From NCBI RefSeq assembly GCF_003946555.1, contig NZ_RHOO01000002.1, positions 124,001 to 188,000 on the forward strand: a DNA stretch of 64,000 bases, read 5' to 3'. The position numbers and the translations under genes were made by a program. This document shows, one piece after another, positions 28,617 through 38,047 of the stretch. The notes below the pieces were generated by a model that was not told where the DNA came from, did not search any database, and was given only the letters and a program-made list of their open reading frames with translations. The DNA comes from Companilactobacillus hulinensis. GTDB lineage: Bacteria; Bacillota; Bacilli; Lactobacillales; Lactobacillaceae. Position 1 is the stretch's first letter, and each line of letters opens with the position of its first letter.

Positions 28617-30135
28617 TGTTTCTGATAAAACTGGAGTCGTTGAATTTGCACAAGGATTGATTAAAAACGGATTCGAAATTATTTCAACTGGTGGAACATA
28701 TAGAAAGTTACAAGAAAGTGATGTTCCAGTAATTGAAATTGATGAAGTTACTGGTTTTCCAGAAATTCTTGATGGTAGAGTAAAAACATTACACCCTAAG
28801 GTACATGCTGGATTACTAGCTAAACGTGATAATCCAGAACACATGAAGACTTTAAAAGAATTAGACATTGATACTATTGATTTGGTTTGTGTTAATTTAT
28901 ATCCATTCAAAGAAACAATTTCAAAACCAGATGTTACTACCCCTGAAGCAATTGAACAGATTGATATTGGTGGTCCATCAATGATTCGTTCTGCATCGAA
29001 GAATTACCAAAGTGTCTATGTTGTTGTTGATCAGAAAGATTATGAAGATGTATTAGCTCACATTGCCAATAATGGAGATGCTAATTATCGCCAATTGTTG
29101 GCTGCAAAAGCTTTTAGACATACAGCACAATATGACAGTATTATTGCCGGATATTTATCAAGACTTAACGGTGAAGAATTCCCTGATGTAGAGACATTAT
29201 CGTATGATTTCCAACAACCTCTAAGATATGGTGAAAATTCACATCAAAAAGCAGCGTTTTATCGTAGTTCGTTACCTTCAAAATATTCAATAGCTTCAGC
29301 TAAACAATTGCATGGTAAGGAATTATCATTCAATAATATTAAAGATGCTGATGCCGCACTAAGAATTGTTGCTGACTTTGAGGAACCTTGTGTTGCAGCT
29401 CTGAAACATATGAATCCATGTGGTGTTGGTGTGGATGATGAGTGTATTTATAAGGCTTGGCAAAAAGCTTACAGTGCAGATAAGATTTCCATTTTTGGTG
29501 GAATCATTGCATTTAATCGTGAAGTTACTGCAAAGGTTGCAGAAGAACTACACAAAATATTCCTAGAAATTGTTATTGCCCCTAGTTTTACAGACGAAGC
29601 TTTAGAAATCTTGGAATCAAAGAAGAATATACGTCTGCTAACCTTGGACTTTACTGAAGCAAAAAATGCTGATAAACATGAATATGTTTCAGTAATGGGT
29701 GGGTTATTAGTTCAAGAACGAGATACAGTAGTTGATAGTATTGATGATTTTGAAGTTGTAACTGAAAAACAACCTACTGAAGATGAAATCAAGGCCTTGT
29801 TATTCGGTCAAAAAGTGGTTAAACACGTAAAAAGTAATGCAATTATTATTTCAACAACGGATCAAACTCTTGGTGTTGGAGCAGGGCAAATGAATCGTAT
29901 TGGTTCTGTAAAAATTTCAATTGAGCAGGAAGAAACTGGTGACAAACGCCTACCATTGGTAATGGCATCAGATGCGTTCTTCCCAATGGATGATTGTGTT
30001 GAATTTGCTGCTGAACATGGAGTAACGGCAATTATTCAACCAGGTGGTTCAATCCATGATCAGGATTCAATCGATATGGCAAATAAATATGGAATTTCGA
30101 TGATCTGTACTGGCAGACGTCATTTTAAACACTAG
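28597..30135 (+). CDS. purH: Bifunctional AICAR formyltransferase/IMP cyclohydrolase PurH
   Basis: PurH performs the last two steps to IMP. The N-terminal cyclohydrolase half has [22 protein letters not shown] and [13 protein letters not shown]. The C-terminal transformylase half has [22 protein letters not shown] and [15 protein letters not shown]. The start is TTG 28597 inside the end of purN with only a weak upstream site, so translation likely depends on coupling. Length of 512 residues is normal. Confidence 0.96.
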   Translation: MKKALISVSDKTGVVEFAQGLIKNGFEIISTGGTYRKLQESDVPVIEIDEVTGFPEILDGRVKTLHPKVHAGLLAKRDNPEHMKTLKELDIDTIDLVCVNLYPFKETISKPDVTTPEAIEQIDIGGPSMIRSASKNYQSVYVVVDQKDYEDVLAHIANNGDANYRQLLAAKAFRHTAQYDSIIAGYLSRLNGEEFPDVETLSYDFQQPLRYGENSHQKAAFYRSSLPSKYSIASAKQLHGKELSFNNIKDADAALRIVADFEEPCVAALKHMNPCGVGVDDECIYKAWQKAYSADKISIFGGIIAFNREVTAKVAEELHKIFLEIVIAPSFTDEALEILESKKNIRLLTLDFTEAKNADKHEYVSVMGGLLVQERDTVVDSIDDFEVVTEKQPTEDEIKALLFGQKVVKHVKSNAIIISTTDQTLGVGAGQMNRIGSVKISIEQEETGDKRLPLVMASDAFFPMDDCVEFAAEHGVTAIIQPGGSIHDQDSIDMANKYGISMICTGRRHFKH

Positions 30136-30146
30136 TGAGGTGTCAG

Positions 30147-31403
30147 ATGAAAATTTTAGTAGTTGGTTCTGGCGCACGTGAACACGCAATTTGTAATGCG
30201 ATGTCTTCTATTAAAAACAATATTTTTTGTGCTCCCGGAAATGATGGGATGAAACTTTCAGGCATAAACACCGTTCCTATAGAAGAAATGGCATTTGATG
30301 AATTAGTAAATTTTGCGATCGCTGAGAATATTGCCTATACAATTGTTGGTCCTGAAGCACCCTTAGTTGCAGGAATTGTAGATTTTTTTGAAGCTCACGG
30401 GTTGAAAATATTTGGTCCTAATAAAAATGCTGCTCAAATTGAGGGTTCTAAATCATTTACAAAGAAATTGCTGAAATTGGCCAATATACCAACTGCCAAT
30501 TATCAAGAATTCTTTGATTATAATGAGGCAAACAAATTCTTGAAGAGTAAAGAAACAAATTACCCAATTGTTGTAAAGGCTGATGGTCTGGCTAGTGGTA
30601 AAGGTGTTTATATAGTGCATGACTTTTCTGAAGGACACAAAATAATTTCAAATTTATTAAAGGATCATAAATTTGAAACTGATAAAGTTGTTATTGAAGA
30701 GTTTTTGGATGGAGAAGAATTTTCTCTGATGGCTTTTGTAAATAATGGCAAGTATTATCCGATGCCTATTGCTCAGGATTATAAAAAACTTTGTGAGAAT
30801 GATGAAGGTCCTAACACTGGTGGTATGGGCGCGGTTTGTCCAGTTCAAAATATTTCGGACTCTACATATCAATTGGCAGTCGATAAGGTTATCAAGCCGT
30901 TTGTTGAAACATTAGCCGAAGAAAATATTAGATATACCGGTATTCTCTACGCTGGTTTAATTAAGACTATTAACGGAATAAAGGTTATTGAATTTAATGT
31001 TAGATTTGGCGATCCGGAAACTGAGGTTGTTTTACCTAGGCTTAAAAACAATCTGTCTGAAGTTATCTTTTCAATTTTGAATGATGATGATCCAGAAATT
31101 GAATGGGACGATGATGGCATCAACTTAGGAGTATTTGTTTCTAGTAAAGGATATCCTGAGAAACCTATACTCAACAGTGATTTGGGAACGGTAGAATCGT
31201 TTGAAAATGTTGATTGCAGATTAAATTTTGCTAGTGTGGTTCAGCAAAACGAGTCATTATACAGCAATGGTGGTCGCTTATATTTATTAAGTGATCATGC
31301 TGATTCATTGATTGATGCACAGGAAAAATTATATTCAGAATTTAAAAAATTAAATACAGAGAACGTTTTTTATCGTAAAGATATCGGTAAAAATTCTATT
31401 TAA
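30147..31403 (+). CDS. purD: Phosphoribosylamine-glycine ligase PurD
   Basis: PurD joins phosphoribosylamine and glycine (GAR synthesis). The 418-residue ATP-grasp enzyme shows KILVVGSGAREHAI, VVKADGLASGKGVYI, EEFLDGEEFSLMAF, GPNTGGMGAVCP and EFNVRFGDPETEV. I chose ATG 30147 behind GTGAGGTG; a GTG at 30135 overlaps the purH stop and would place the binding site inside the gene. It is last in the operon and followed by a terminator. purB is not in this window. Confidence 0.96.
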   Translation: MKILVVGSGAREHAICNAMSSIKNNIFCAPGNDGMKLSGINTVPIEEMAFDELVNFAIAENIAYTIVGPEAPLVAGIVDFFEAHGLKIFGPNKNAAQIEGSKSFTKKLLKLANIPTANYQEFFDYNEANKFLKSKETNYPIVVKADGLASGKGVYIVHDFSEGHKIISNLLKDHKFETDKVVIEEFLDGEEFSLMAFVNNGKYYPMPIAQDYKKLCENDEGPNTGGMGAVCPVQNISDSTYQLAVDKVIKPFVETLAEENIRYTGILYAGLIKTINGIKVIEFNVRFGDPETEVVLPRLKNNLSEVIFSILNDDDPEIEWDDDGINLGVFVSSKGYPEKPILNSDLGTVESFENVDCRLNFASVVQQNESLYSNGGRLYLLSDHADSLIDAQEKLYSEFKKLNTENVFYRKDIGKNSI

Positions 31404-31406
31404 ATT

Positions 31407-31446
31407 AAAAGATGGCTGTGAACATTAAGTTCACAACCATCTTTTT
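31407..31446 (+). terminator. Bidirectional terminator between purD and the plsC-like gene
   Basis: A 17-position stem with one C-A mismatch (31407-31423 with 31429-31445), 5-base loop and flanking A and T runs. It separates two converging genes. Confidence 0.82.
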
Positions 31447-31465
31447 TCGTGTAATAATCTATTAG

Positions 31466-32092
31466 TTATTTCTTTTTAACGGGTGGAATATATTTGAAGT
31501 CTGGATCAATTTTCTTATCTATTTGATTCCAAGCTATTTCCATATCATCATTAACTTGTTTAGTTTGTTTCTCATCCAATTTTGCTTTGAAGTCAAAATC
31601 GATTTCTGGACCCACGCCAATTGTTATTTGCTTATGCTTGAGTAATCCACCGAAAGTCAATGGCCCTTGATATACGAAGGGAACCAGTGGTGCTTTTGAC
31701 AATTTAGCAATCAAAGATGCTCCACCTTTGAGATCTTCGGAATATCTTGTTCCTGATGGGAACATAATCAAAACTTGTCCTTTCTTTTTAAGAGCCTTAA
31801 CAGGAGTCTTGATTACAGATGGTCCGGGATGTTTTCTATCAACTGGAAATGCATGTGAATGAACTAGAATATATCTGAGAATGGGATTCTTAAATAATTC
31901 GATTTTTGCCATAAAAGTTGCTTCACGTGGAGCAATTGCTAACGCAAAGAAAACTGGCTCCCACCAATTCCTATGTGGAGCAACGATGATGAAGGGTTTG
32001 TCGGGTAAGTTTTCTTTACCCACTATTTTGTATCTGCCGTTTAATACCCATACTATGAAGCGAGCAACGACACGGATAAATTTATAAAACAT
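31466..32092 (-). CDS. 1-acylglycerol-3-phosphate acyltransferase (PlsC-like)
   Basis: A 208-residue member of the PlsC/LPLAT family, which acylates lysophosphatidic acid to phosphatidic acid at the membrane. A hydrophobic N-terminus (about residues 5-17) is followed by the catalytic block APHRNWWEP (His40), FMAKIELFKNP, FPVDRKHPG and the FPSGTRYSED motif (usually FPEGTRS). The catalytic box reads H-X4-E rather than the common H-X4-D. It converges on purD and is transcribed alone. Its substrate is inferred from family only. Confidence 0.85.
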   Translation of the reverse strand: MFYKFIRVVARFIVWVLNGRYKIVGKENLPDKPFIIVAPHRNWWEPVFFALAIAPREATFMAKIELFKNPILRYILVHSHAFPVDRKHPGPSVIKTPVKALKKKGQVLIMFPSGTRYSEDLKGGASLIAKLSKAPLVPFVYQGPLTFGGLLKHKQITIGVGPEIDFDFKAKLDEKQTKQVNDDMEIAWNQIDKKIDPDFKYIPPVKKK

Positions 32093-32153
32093 TAATTATC
32101 ATTCTCCCCAAAATAATTTTCACTTTATTAAAATACCATAAAGCAGGTGTCAT

Positions 32154-32879
32154 ATGTCTAATATTTACAAAGATGTAATTTCCAATAGTGGAATTACGAT
32201 TAATCAAAATAAAGATTTATATTCATTTAACCTAGATACTATTCTACTGTATAATTTTGCCAAAGTTGTAAAAAAAGGAAAAATAGTTGACTTGTGCTCT
32301 GGTAACGGTGCGATTGGATTAAGCTTAGCATCTAAAACTAAAGCACATATTTATCTTGTTGAGCTACAAAAGGAATTGTCACATTTAGCGGAAACTAGCA
32401 TCTTAGACAATGATTTGACTGATCAGGTTACAAGTATCAATGATGGTATAAAAAATGTTCAGAGGCATCTTCATCATGATTCTATCGATATGATTGTTTG
32501 CAATCCACCTTATTTTACTTCAAAAGAATCGACACACATAAAAAATAACCCGGTATTGGCGATTGCACGACACGAAATTAAAACGGATTTGAGTGAAGTT
32601 ATTTATAGTATAAAAGTTTTGCTCAAGGAAAATTCTCATGCATACATTGTGTATCGTCCAGATAGATTGAGTGAACTATTCAATGTTATGTCAGAACAAA
32701 AAATACAGCCTAAGCGAATTAAGTTCGTTCGGTCGCACAATGATGATAATGCTAACTTAGTATTGGTTGATGCAATCAAAACAGTGAAAACTGCATCGTT
32801 GGTAGTTGAACCAGATCTTGTTATGTATAACGGAGATCAACTAAGTTCGGAGGCAAAAAAGATAATTGAAGGATTATAG
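32154..32879 (+). CDS. tRNA1(Val) (adenine-N6)-methyltransferase family protein (TrmN6/YfiC-like)
   Basis: A 241-residue SAM-dependent methyltransferase. The SAM-binding motif is IVDLCSGNGAIGLSLAS, and the N6-adenine catalytic motif is VCNPPYF. This combination, with the FNLDTILLYNFAK start, matches the Gram-positive YabB/TrmN6 group that modifies tRNA. Its 3' end overlaps a GIY-YIG gene by 14 bases, a pairing also seen in Bacillus (yabB-yazA). The exact tRNA target is not visible from sequence. Confidence 0.88.
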   Translation: MSNIYKDVISNSGITINQNKDLYSFNLDTILLYNFAKVVKKGKIVDLCSGNGAIGLSLASKTKAHIYLVELQKELSHLAETSILDNDLTDQVTSINDGIKNVQRHLHHDSIDMIVCNPPYFTSKESTHIKNNPVLAIARHEIKTDLSEVIYSIKVLLKENSHAYIVYRPDRLSELFNVMSEQKIQPKRIKFVRSHNDDNANLVLVDAIKTVKTASLVVEPDLVMYNGDQLSSEAKKIIEGL

Positions 32880-33153
32880 TGATTATTACGTTTATATTTT
32901 ATTGTGCTCCGATAAAACTTTTTACATTGGAACAAGCAATGATGTTGAAAAGAGAGTCGCAACACACAATGCAGGAAAGGGAGCAAAGTATACTAAGACT
33001 CGTCGTCCCGTTAAACTGATGTACTTTGAAAATCTTCATGATAAGTCCGAAGCGTTGCGACGTGAGATTGAATTGAAAAAGTATAGTCGGGCAAAAAAAG
33101 AATCTTTTTTGCAAAGTATGGGAATTAATTGGCGCGATTTCTTGATTTCGTAG
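32866..33153 (+). CDS. GIY-YIG nuclease superfamily protein (UPF0213, YazA-like)
   Basis: A 95-residue single-domain GIY-YIG protein. YYVYILLCSDKTFYIGTSND holds the Y-Y-I-G strands, and the conserved arginine and His follow in VEKRVATHNAGKGAKYT. The C-terminal glutamate is within EALRREIELKKY. UPF0213 members are small, presumed nucleases without assigned role. It starts at TTG 32866 within the upstream methyltransferase gene, behind GGAGG. The promoter of rpsB lies at its 3' end. Confidence 0.9.
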   Translation: MKDYSDYYVYILLCSDKTFYIGTSNDVEKRVATHNAGKGAKYTKTRRPVKLMYFENLHDKSEALRREIELKKYSRAKKESFLQSMGINWRDFLIS

Positions 33154-33170
33154 AGATATTCCCTTATAAT
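33142..33170 (+). promoter_or_regulatory. Promoter of rpsB-tsf
   Basis: TTGATT (33142-33147), 17-base spacer and consensus TATAAT (33165-33170). It overlaps the end of the GIY-YIG gene. Transcription would start near 33177, giving a leader of about 100 bases. Confidence 0.7.
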
Positions 33171-33192
33171 ATTTTCTTGTATTGAATACACA

Positions 33193-33250
33193 CACTTAAC
33201 GATTCAATTGTTGGTGCGCTAACGCGTCTCAATTGAACACGACTTAAGTG
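33193..33250 (+). promoter_or_regulatory. Structured leader hairpin of rpsB
   Basis: Three stacked stems form one long hairpin: CACTTAA/TTAAGTG (33193-33199 with 33244-33250), TTCAATTG/CAATTGAA (33203-33210 with 33230-33237) and a 6-bp GC-rich cap (33213-33218 with 33223-33228) closed by CTAA. It ends 12 bases before the AGGAGG of rpsB and is not followed by a T run, so it is not a terminator. It is a candidate S2 autoregulatory element; I do not recognise it as a named family. Confidence 0.6.
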
Positions 33251-33276
33251 GAGGTAAAAACCAGGAGGAATTTTTT

Positions 33277-34065
33277 ATGTCAGTTATTTCTATGAAACAA
33301 CTACTTGAAGCCGGTGTACATTTTGGACACCAAACAAGACGTTGGAACCCTAAGATGAAGCCATTTATCTTTACACAAAGAAATGGTATTTATATCATCG
33401 ATTTACAAAAAACAGTTCGCATGATCGACGATGCCTACAACTATATGAAGGCTGTTGCCGGTGATGATGGTATCTTCTTATTTGTTGGTACTAAGAAACA
33501 AGCACAAGATGCTATTGAAGAAGAAGCTACACGTGCTGGTCAATACTACGTTAACCACCGTTGGTTAGGTGGTACTTTGACTAACTGGAACACTATCCAA
33601 AAACGTATTAAGAGATTAAAGGATATCAAAGCAATGGCAGAAGACGGTACTTTCGAACGTCTTCCTAAGAAAGAAGTTGCTTTGCTTACAAAACAACAAG
33701 CTAAGTTAGAGAAGTTCCTTGGTGGTATCGAAGATATGCCAAGAATCCCTGATGTTATGTTCATTGTTGACCCTCACAAGGAAAACATTGCTGTTAACGA
33801 AGCTAAGAAGCTTAACATTCCTATCGTAGCTATGGTTGATACTAATACAGACCCTGATGACATTGATGTTATCATCCCTTCAAATGATGATGCTATCCGT
33901 GCCGTTCGCCTAATTGTTTCTAAGATGGCTGATGCTATCGTTGAAGGTAAACAAGGTGAAGAATCAGTTGCTGCTGATGATTTTGCTAAAGATGACAAAG
34001 CTGCATCAGATGACAAATCAATCGAAGATGTTGCTGAATCTACTGATAATGGTAACGAAAACTAA
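33277..34065 (+). CDS. rpsB: 30S ribosomal protein S2
   Basis: S2 joins the small subunit late, on the solvent side near S1. The 262-residue protein begins [20 protein letters not shown] and contains KRWNPKMK-like, [12 protein letters not shown] and [20 protein letters not shown] blocks. After about residue 225 it carries an Asp/Glu/Ala/Ser-rich acidic tail of about 35 residues, beyond the folded domain. A strong AGGAGG precedes the ATG. It is followed by tsf as almost always. Confidence 0.98.
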   Translation: MSVISMKQLLEAGVHFGHQTRRWNPKMKPFIFTQRNGIYIIDLQKTVRMIDDAYNYMKAVAGDDGIFLFVGTKKQAQDAIEEEATRAGQYYVNHRWLGGTLTNWNTIQKRIKRLKDIKAMAEDGTFERLPKKEVALLTKQQAKLEKFLGGIEDMPRIPDVMFIVDPHKENIAVNEAKKLNIPIVAMVDTNTDPDDIDVIIPSNDDAIRAVRLIVSKMADAIVEGKQGEESVAADDFAKDDKAASDDKSIEDVAESTDNGNEN

Positions 34066-34085
34066 AAATTAAAATAGTTATGAAT

Positions 34086-34110
34086 AGAGTCATCTGAGTA
34101 AGATGGCTTT
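34086..34110 (+). other. Hairpin between rpsB and tsf
   Basis: A 10-bp stem with two G-T pairs (34086-34095 with 34101-34110) and GAGTA loop, followed by TTTATTTAT-like sequence at 34108 onward. It could partly terminate transcription and lower tsf relative to rpsB. Confidence 0.5.
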
Positions 34111-34134
34111 ATTTATACGACTGGAGGATATTTC

Positions 34135-35010
34135 ATGGCTAAAATTACTGCTGCTCAAGTTAAAGAATTACGTGATAAGACAAGCGTTGGTATGATGGAT
34201 GCTAAAAAAGCATTGGTTGCTGCTGATGGTGATATGCAAAAGGCTATCGACGAACTTCGTGAAAAAGGTATTGCTAAGGCTGCCAAGAAGAATGGTCGTA
34301 TTGCTGCTGAAGGTTTAGCAGAGATCGTTATTGATGGCAACAAAGCTGCTATCTACGAAGTAAACTCAGAAACTGACTTTGTTTCATCAAATGATAAGTT
34401 CAAAGATCTTGTTGCTAAGATCGGTAAAGCACTTGTTGAAGGTGAACCAAAGACTATGGACGAGGCATTGGCACTTAAAGCTGGTGACGAAACAATCAAC
34501 GACGCTATCACTGGTTTGACAGCTGTTATTGGTGAGAAGATCACTTTGAGACGTTTCCAAATCGTTGAAAAGAGTGATTCACAAGTGTTCGGTTCATACC
34601 TACACAATGGTGGTTTGATTGCTGCACTTACTGTTCTTGATGGTTCAGATAATGATGCTGCTAAGGACGTTGCTATGCACGTTGCTGCTATCAACCCAAC
34701 ATACCTTAACCGTGATGCTGTTCCTGCAGATGTTTTGGAACACGAAAAGAAAGTATTTACTGAAGAAACAAAAGCTGAAGGCAAGCCAGAAAAGATTATT
34801 CCAAGAATCGTTGAAGGCCGTCTAAACAAATACTTGTCAGAAATTAGTTTGGCTGATCAAGAGTTTGTTAAGGATTCAGATATGACTGTTCAACAATATG
34901 TTGAATCAAAGAAGAGCTCACTTGTATCTTACGTTCGTTTTGAAGTCGGCGAAGGTATCGAAAAAGCTCAAGATAACTTTGTTGATGAAGTTATGAACCA
35001 AATCAAATAG
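34135..35010 (+). CDS. tsf: Translation elongation factor Ts
   Basis: EF-Ts recycles EF-Tu by exchanging GDP for GTP. The N-terminal UBA-like domain has [19 protein letters not shown], and the core starts with the conserved [14 protein letters not shown]. The rest follows the family to [15 protein letters not shown] near the end. 291 residues is the Gram-positive norm. An ATG behind GGAGGA follows rpsB by about 70 bases, which include a hairpin. Confidence 0.98.
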   Translation: MAKITAAQVKELRDKTSVGMMDAKKALVAADGDMQKAIDELREKGIAKAAKKNGRIAAEGLAEIVIDGNKAAIYEVNSETDFVSSNDKFKDLVAKIGKALVEGEPKTMDEALALKAGDETINDAITGLTAVIGEKITLRRFQIVEKSDSQVFGSYLHNGGLIAALTVLDGSDNDAAKDVAMHVAAINPTYLNRDAVPADVLEHEKKVFTEETKAEGKPEKIIPRIVEGRLNKYLSEISLADQEFVKDSDMTVQQYVESKKSSLVSYVRFEVGEGIEKAQDNFVDEVMNQIK

Positions 35011-35030
35011 TTATTAATTTTTTTAGAGGG

Positions 35031-35067
35031 GATCGCTTAATTCATTTGAATTAAACGATCTTTTCTT
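35031..35067 (+). terminator. Terminator of rpsB-tsf
   Basis: A 13-position stem with one C-A mismatch (35031-35043 with 35048-35060), ATTT loop and a TTTTCTT tail. Confidence 0.75.
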
Positions 35068-35136
35068 GTATATAGGATAATTTGCACCAAATTTTGTGTA
35101 AAATTAACTATTATTACAATCTATGGTATACGATTA

Positions 35137-35145
35137 TGTTAAAAT
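35137..35145 (+). promoter_or_regulatory. Possible extended -10 promoter for pyrH
   Basis: TGTTAAAAT is an extended -10 sequence 30 bases before the pyrH start and after the tsf terminator. No good -35 is seen at 16-18 bases. Confidence 0.4.
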
Positions 35146-35175
35146 GTTTAGTAGCAAAATTAAAGGAGAGTACTT

Positions 35176-35907
35176 ATGCCTGATATCAAGTATAAAAGAA
35201 TTATATTAAAAGTTTCCGGTGAAGCATTAGCTGGTGAAAAAGGATTTGGAATTAATCCTCCAGTTATCAAAAAGATTGCTGAACAGATCAAGAGTGTTCA
35301 TGATCTTGGAGTACAAATTGCTATCGTCTGTGGTGGTGGTAACATCTGGCGTGGTGAAACAGGTGCTGAAATGGGAATGGACCGTGCACAAGCTGACTAT
35401 ATGGGTATGATGGCCACTGTAATGAACGGTTTAGCTTTACAAGATGGTTTGGAACAATTGGATGTTCCAACACGTGTACAGACTTCAATTGAAATGAGAC
35501 AGGTTGCAGAGCCTTACATTAGAAGAAAGGCTGTAAGACATCTTGAAAAGGGTCGTGTAGTTATTTTTGCTGGTGGTACTGGTAATCCATACTTCTCAAC
35601 AGATACAACTTCAGTATTACGTGCTGCTGAAATAGAAGCTGATGTAATTTTGATGGCTAAGAATAATGTAGATGGTGTTTATTCAGCAGATCCTAAGAAG
35701 GATCCAAATGCTAAGAAATATGATGAGTTATCACAACTTGATATTATCAATAAGAACCTTGGTGTAATGGACTCAACTGCTTCTTCATTATCAATGGATA
35801 ACAACATTCCATTGGTTGTGTTCAATCTAAATGAACCAGAAAATATTAAAAAGGTTGTTCAAGGTGAAAACATTGGAACAATCATAAAGGGTGGTAGTAA
35901 TGACTAA
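35176..35907 (+). CDS. pyrH: Uridylate kinase (UMP kinase)
   Basis: PyrH phosphorylates UMP to UDP and is hexameric in bacteria. The 243-residue amino acid kinase-fold protein shows [17 protein letters not shown], the glycine-rich [25 protein letters not shown] and [15 protein letters not shown]. An AAGGAGAG site precedes the ATG. Its end overlaps the start of frr by eight bases. Confidence 0.97.
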   Translation: MPDIKYKRIILKVSGEALAGEKGFGINPPVIKKIAEQIKSVHDLGVQIAIVCGGGNIWRGETGAEMGMDRAQADYMGMMATVMNGLALQDGLEQLDVPTRVQTSIEMRQVAEPYIRRKAVRHLEKGRVVIFAGGTGNPYFSTDTTSVLRAAEIEADVILMAKNNVDGVYSADPKKDPNAKKYDELSQLDIINKNLGVMDSTASSLSMDNNIPLVVFNLNEPENIKKVVQGENIGTIIKGGSND

Positions 35908-36457
35908 TAGTGCAATTTCTAAAGCTCAAGAGAACATGACTAAGTCAATTGATGTTTTGAGAAAAGAATTGGCTAATATTCGTGCTGGTAAGGCAAATGC
36001 CTCAATTTTGAGCAATGTTAAAGTTGAATATTATGGAACAGACGTCCCATTGAATCAAGTTGCTTCAATCAACATTCCTGAAGCTCGTGTTTTATTGATT
36101 ACTCCTTATGACAAATCATCTTTGGATGCAATTGAACATTCAATCAATTCTTCTGATTTGGGCTTGAACCCTGCTAATGACGGTAATGTTATTAGATTGG
36201 TTATCCCACAACTTACTGGTGAACGTCGTCAAGAAATCGCCAAACAAGTTGGTAAAGAAGCTGAAGAAACACGTATTGCTGTTCGTAATGTCAGACGTGA
36301 TGCCATGGATGATATTAAGAAACAACAAAAGAACAGTGATATTACTGAAGACGACTTGCATGACTTAGAAAAACAAGTACAAAAAGTTACTGATAAAGCA
36401 GTTGCAGATATTAATGAAATTGCAGCAGCCAAAGAAAAGGAAATCACTGAAGGGTAA
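35900..36457 (+). CDS. frr: Ribosome recycling factor
   Basis: RRF with EF-G splits post-termination ribosomes. The start ATG 35900 behind AAAGGGTGG gives exactly 185 residues, the classic RRF length; an in-frame GTG at 35891 falls in the binding site. Motifs include [18 protein letters not shown], the hinge region, and [18 protein letters not shown]. It overlaps pyrH by eight bases, so translation is probably coupled. Confidence 0.97.
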   Translation: MTNSAISKAQENMTKSIDVLRKELANIRAGKANASILSNVKVEYYGTDVPLNQVASINIPEARVLLITPYDKSSLDAIEHSINSSDLGLNPANDGNVIRLVIPQLTGERRQEIAKQVGKEAEETRIAVRNVRRDAMDDIKKQQKNSDITEDDLHDLEKQVQKVTDKAVADINEIAAAKEKEITEG

Positions 36458-36475
36458 CCTTTGGAGTAATGATTT

Positions 36476-37219
36476 ATGACAGAGACTAAAAATAGTAACT
36501 TAAGCTCTGACTTAAGGGTTCCAGAACATATCGCAATTATTATGGATGGTAATGGTAGATGGGCCAAACGTAGTGGTCAACCTCGTATTGCTGGACATAA
36601 AGAAGGTATGAACAATGTCAAACGGATAGCTACTTCTGCAAGCCACATGGGGGTTAAAGTTCTTAGCCTTTATGCATTTTCAACTGAAAATTGGAGTAGA
36701 CCTAGTAAGGAAGTCAACTTCCTTATGCGCTTACCTGTTGACTTTTTTGGAACATTTATGCCAGATTTAATTAAAGAAAATATCAAAGTATTAGTGACTG
36801 GTTTTACCGAACATTTACCTGATAAGACAAAGAAAGTTGTCTTTAAGGCCATGGATGACACGAAGGACAATACCGGTATGGTATTGAACTTTGCATTCAA
36901 TTATGGTGGACGTGCTGAAATTGTTAATGCAGCAAAAAATTTGGCAAAACAAGCAGTTGATGGTTCAATTAGTCCAGACGACATCGACGATAAATTATTC
37001 GCAGATCAACTCTTAACTAGTCCTTTGGGAAGTTTGGCTGATCCTGATTTGTTGATCAGAACTAGTGGTGAAGAACGAATTTCTAATTTCTTATTATGGC
37101 AATTAGCATATTCAGAGATGGTATTCGATAAAACATACTGGCCTGATTTTACAGCGGATAATTTGGCTGAGGATATTAAAATTTATAATGACCGTGATCG
37201 TCGCTTCGGTGCGATTTAA
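36476..37219 (+). CDS. uppS: Undecaprenyl diphosphate synthase UppS
   Basis: UppS makes the C55 lipid carrier for peptidoglycan and teichoic acid synthesis. The 247-residue cis-prenyltransferase has the catalytic Asp24 in IIMDGNGRWAKR, GHKEGMNNVKRI, SLYAFSTENWSRP and the C-terminal DLLIRTSGEERISNFLLWQ. It sits between frr and cdsA as in most Firmicutes and is followed by cdsA after 14 bases. Confidence 0.97.
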   Translation: MTETKNSNLSSDLRVPEHIAIIMDGNGRWAKRSGQPRIAGHKEGMNNVKRIATSASHMGVKVLSLYAFSTENWSRPSKEVNFLMRLPVDFFGTFMPDLIKENIKVLVTGFTEHLPDKTKKVVFKAMDDTKDNTGMVLNFAFNYGGRAEIVNAAKNLAKQAVDGSISPDDIDDKLFADQLLTSPLGSLADPDLLIRTSGEERISNFLLWQLAYSEMVFDKTYWPDFTADNLAEDIKIYNDRDRRFGAI

Positions 37220-37233
37220 TTTGGGGGAAGAAT

Positions 37234-38028
37234 ATGAAACAACGTGTAATAACGGCTGTCATTGCATTGGCAATCTTCATTCCAATTCTGCTGGCTGGTG
37301 GAGTTTGGCTTGAAATTGCTGCGGCAGTATTAGCATCAATTGGTATATTTGAAATATACATTATGCGAAAAAGAATTATTGTTTCAATGGATTTTTTGAT
37401 TACAATTTTAGGAACATTAGCTATTGCAGTTCCACTGAACTTTTATAAGGGTTGGTTACCAGATAGCTTCACACGTTTAGACGTATTCTACGTTTTTGCC
37501 GTGTTATTGCTATTGATCACCGTATTTTCGAAGAACAAATTTAACTTTGAAGATGTTGGTGTATCTGTGGTATCAATGATTTATATCGGTACCGGATTCC
37601 ATTATCTGGCTTCTGTTAGAAATTCTTCTGGCGGATTTGCATTGCTTATGTATGCCTTAATAGTTGTTTGGTCAACAGATATATTTGCTTATCAATTCGG
37701 TCGTAAGATTGGTAAACATAAGTTGTGGCCTGCAATCAGTCCTAACAAGACATGGGAAGGTACAATTGGTGGTGTTGTATCAGCCTTGGTATTATCAGGT
37801 ATCTATGTATACTTTGTACCACAGGCATATTCATTAACCACTATGCTCATGATTTCATTTGTTCTTTCAGCATTCGGGCAACTTGGAGATTTAATTGAAT
37901 CAGCTTATAAGAGATTCTATAAAGTAAAGGATTCTGGAAATATTTTACCGGGTCATGGTGGAATTTTGGACAGATTTGACAGTATGTTAATTGTCTTACC
38001 TTTGTTACACATTTTTGGCCTAGTTTAG
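37234..38028 (+). CDS. cdsA: Phosphatidate cytidylyltransferase CdsA
   Basis: CdsA makes CDP-diacylglycerol, the precursor of phosphatidylglycerol and cardiolipin. The 264-residue protein is very hydrophobic with about eight membrane segments. The CDP-alcohol signature near the C-terminus, SAFGQLGDLIESAYKRFYKV then LPGHGGILDRFDS, is diagnostic, as is SPNKTWEG before it. A GGGGGA site precedes the ATG. Confidence 0.97.
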   Translation: MKQRVITAVIALAIFIPILLAGGVWLEIAAAVLASIGIFEIYIMRKRIIVSMDFLITILGTLAIAVPLNFYKGWLPDSFTRLDVFYVFAVLLLLITVFSKNKFNFEDVGVSVVSMIYIGTGFHYLASVRNSSGGFALLMYALIVVWSTDIFAYQFGRKIGKHKLWPAISPNKTWEGTIGGVVSALVLSGIYVYFVPQAYSLTTMLMISFVLSAFGQLGDLIESAYKRFYKVKDSGNILPGHGGILDRFDSMLIVLPLLHIFGLV

Positions 38029-38047
38029 GCGATTCGTGGAGGTTAAA

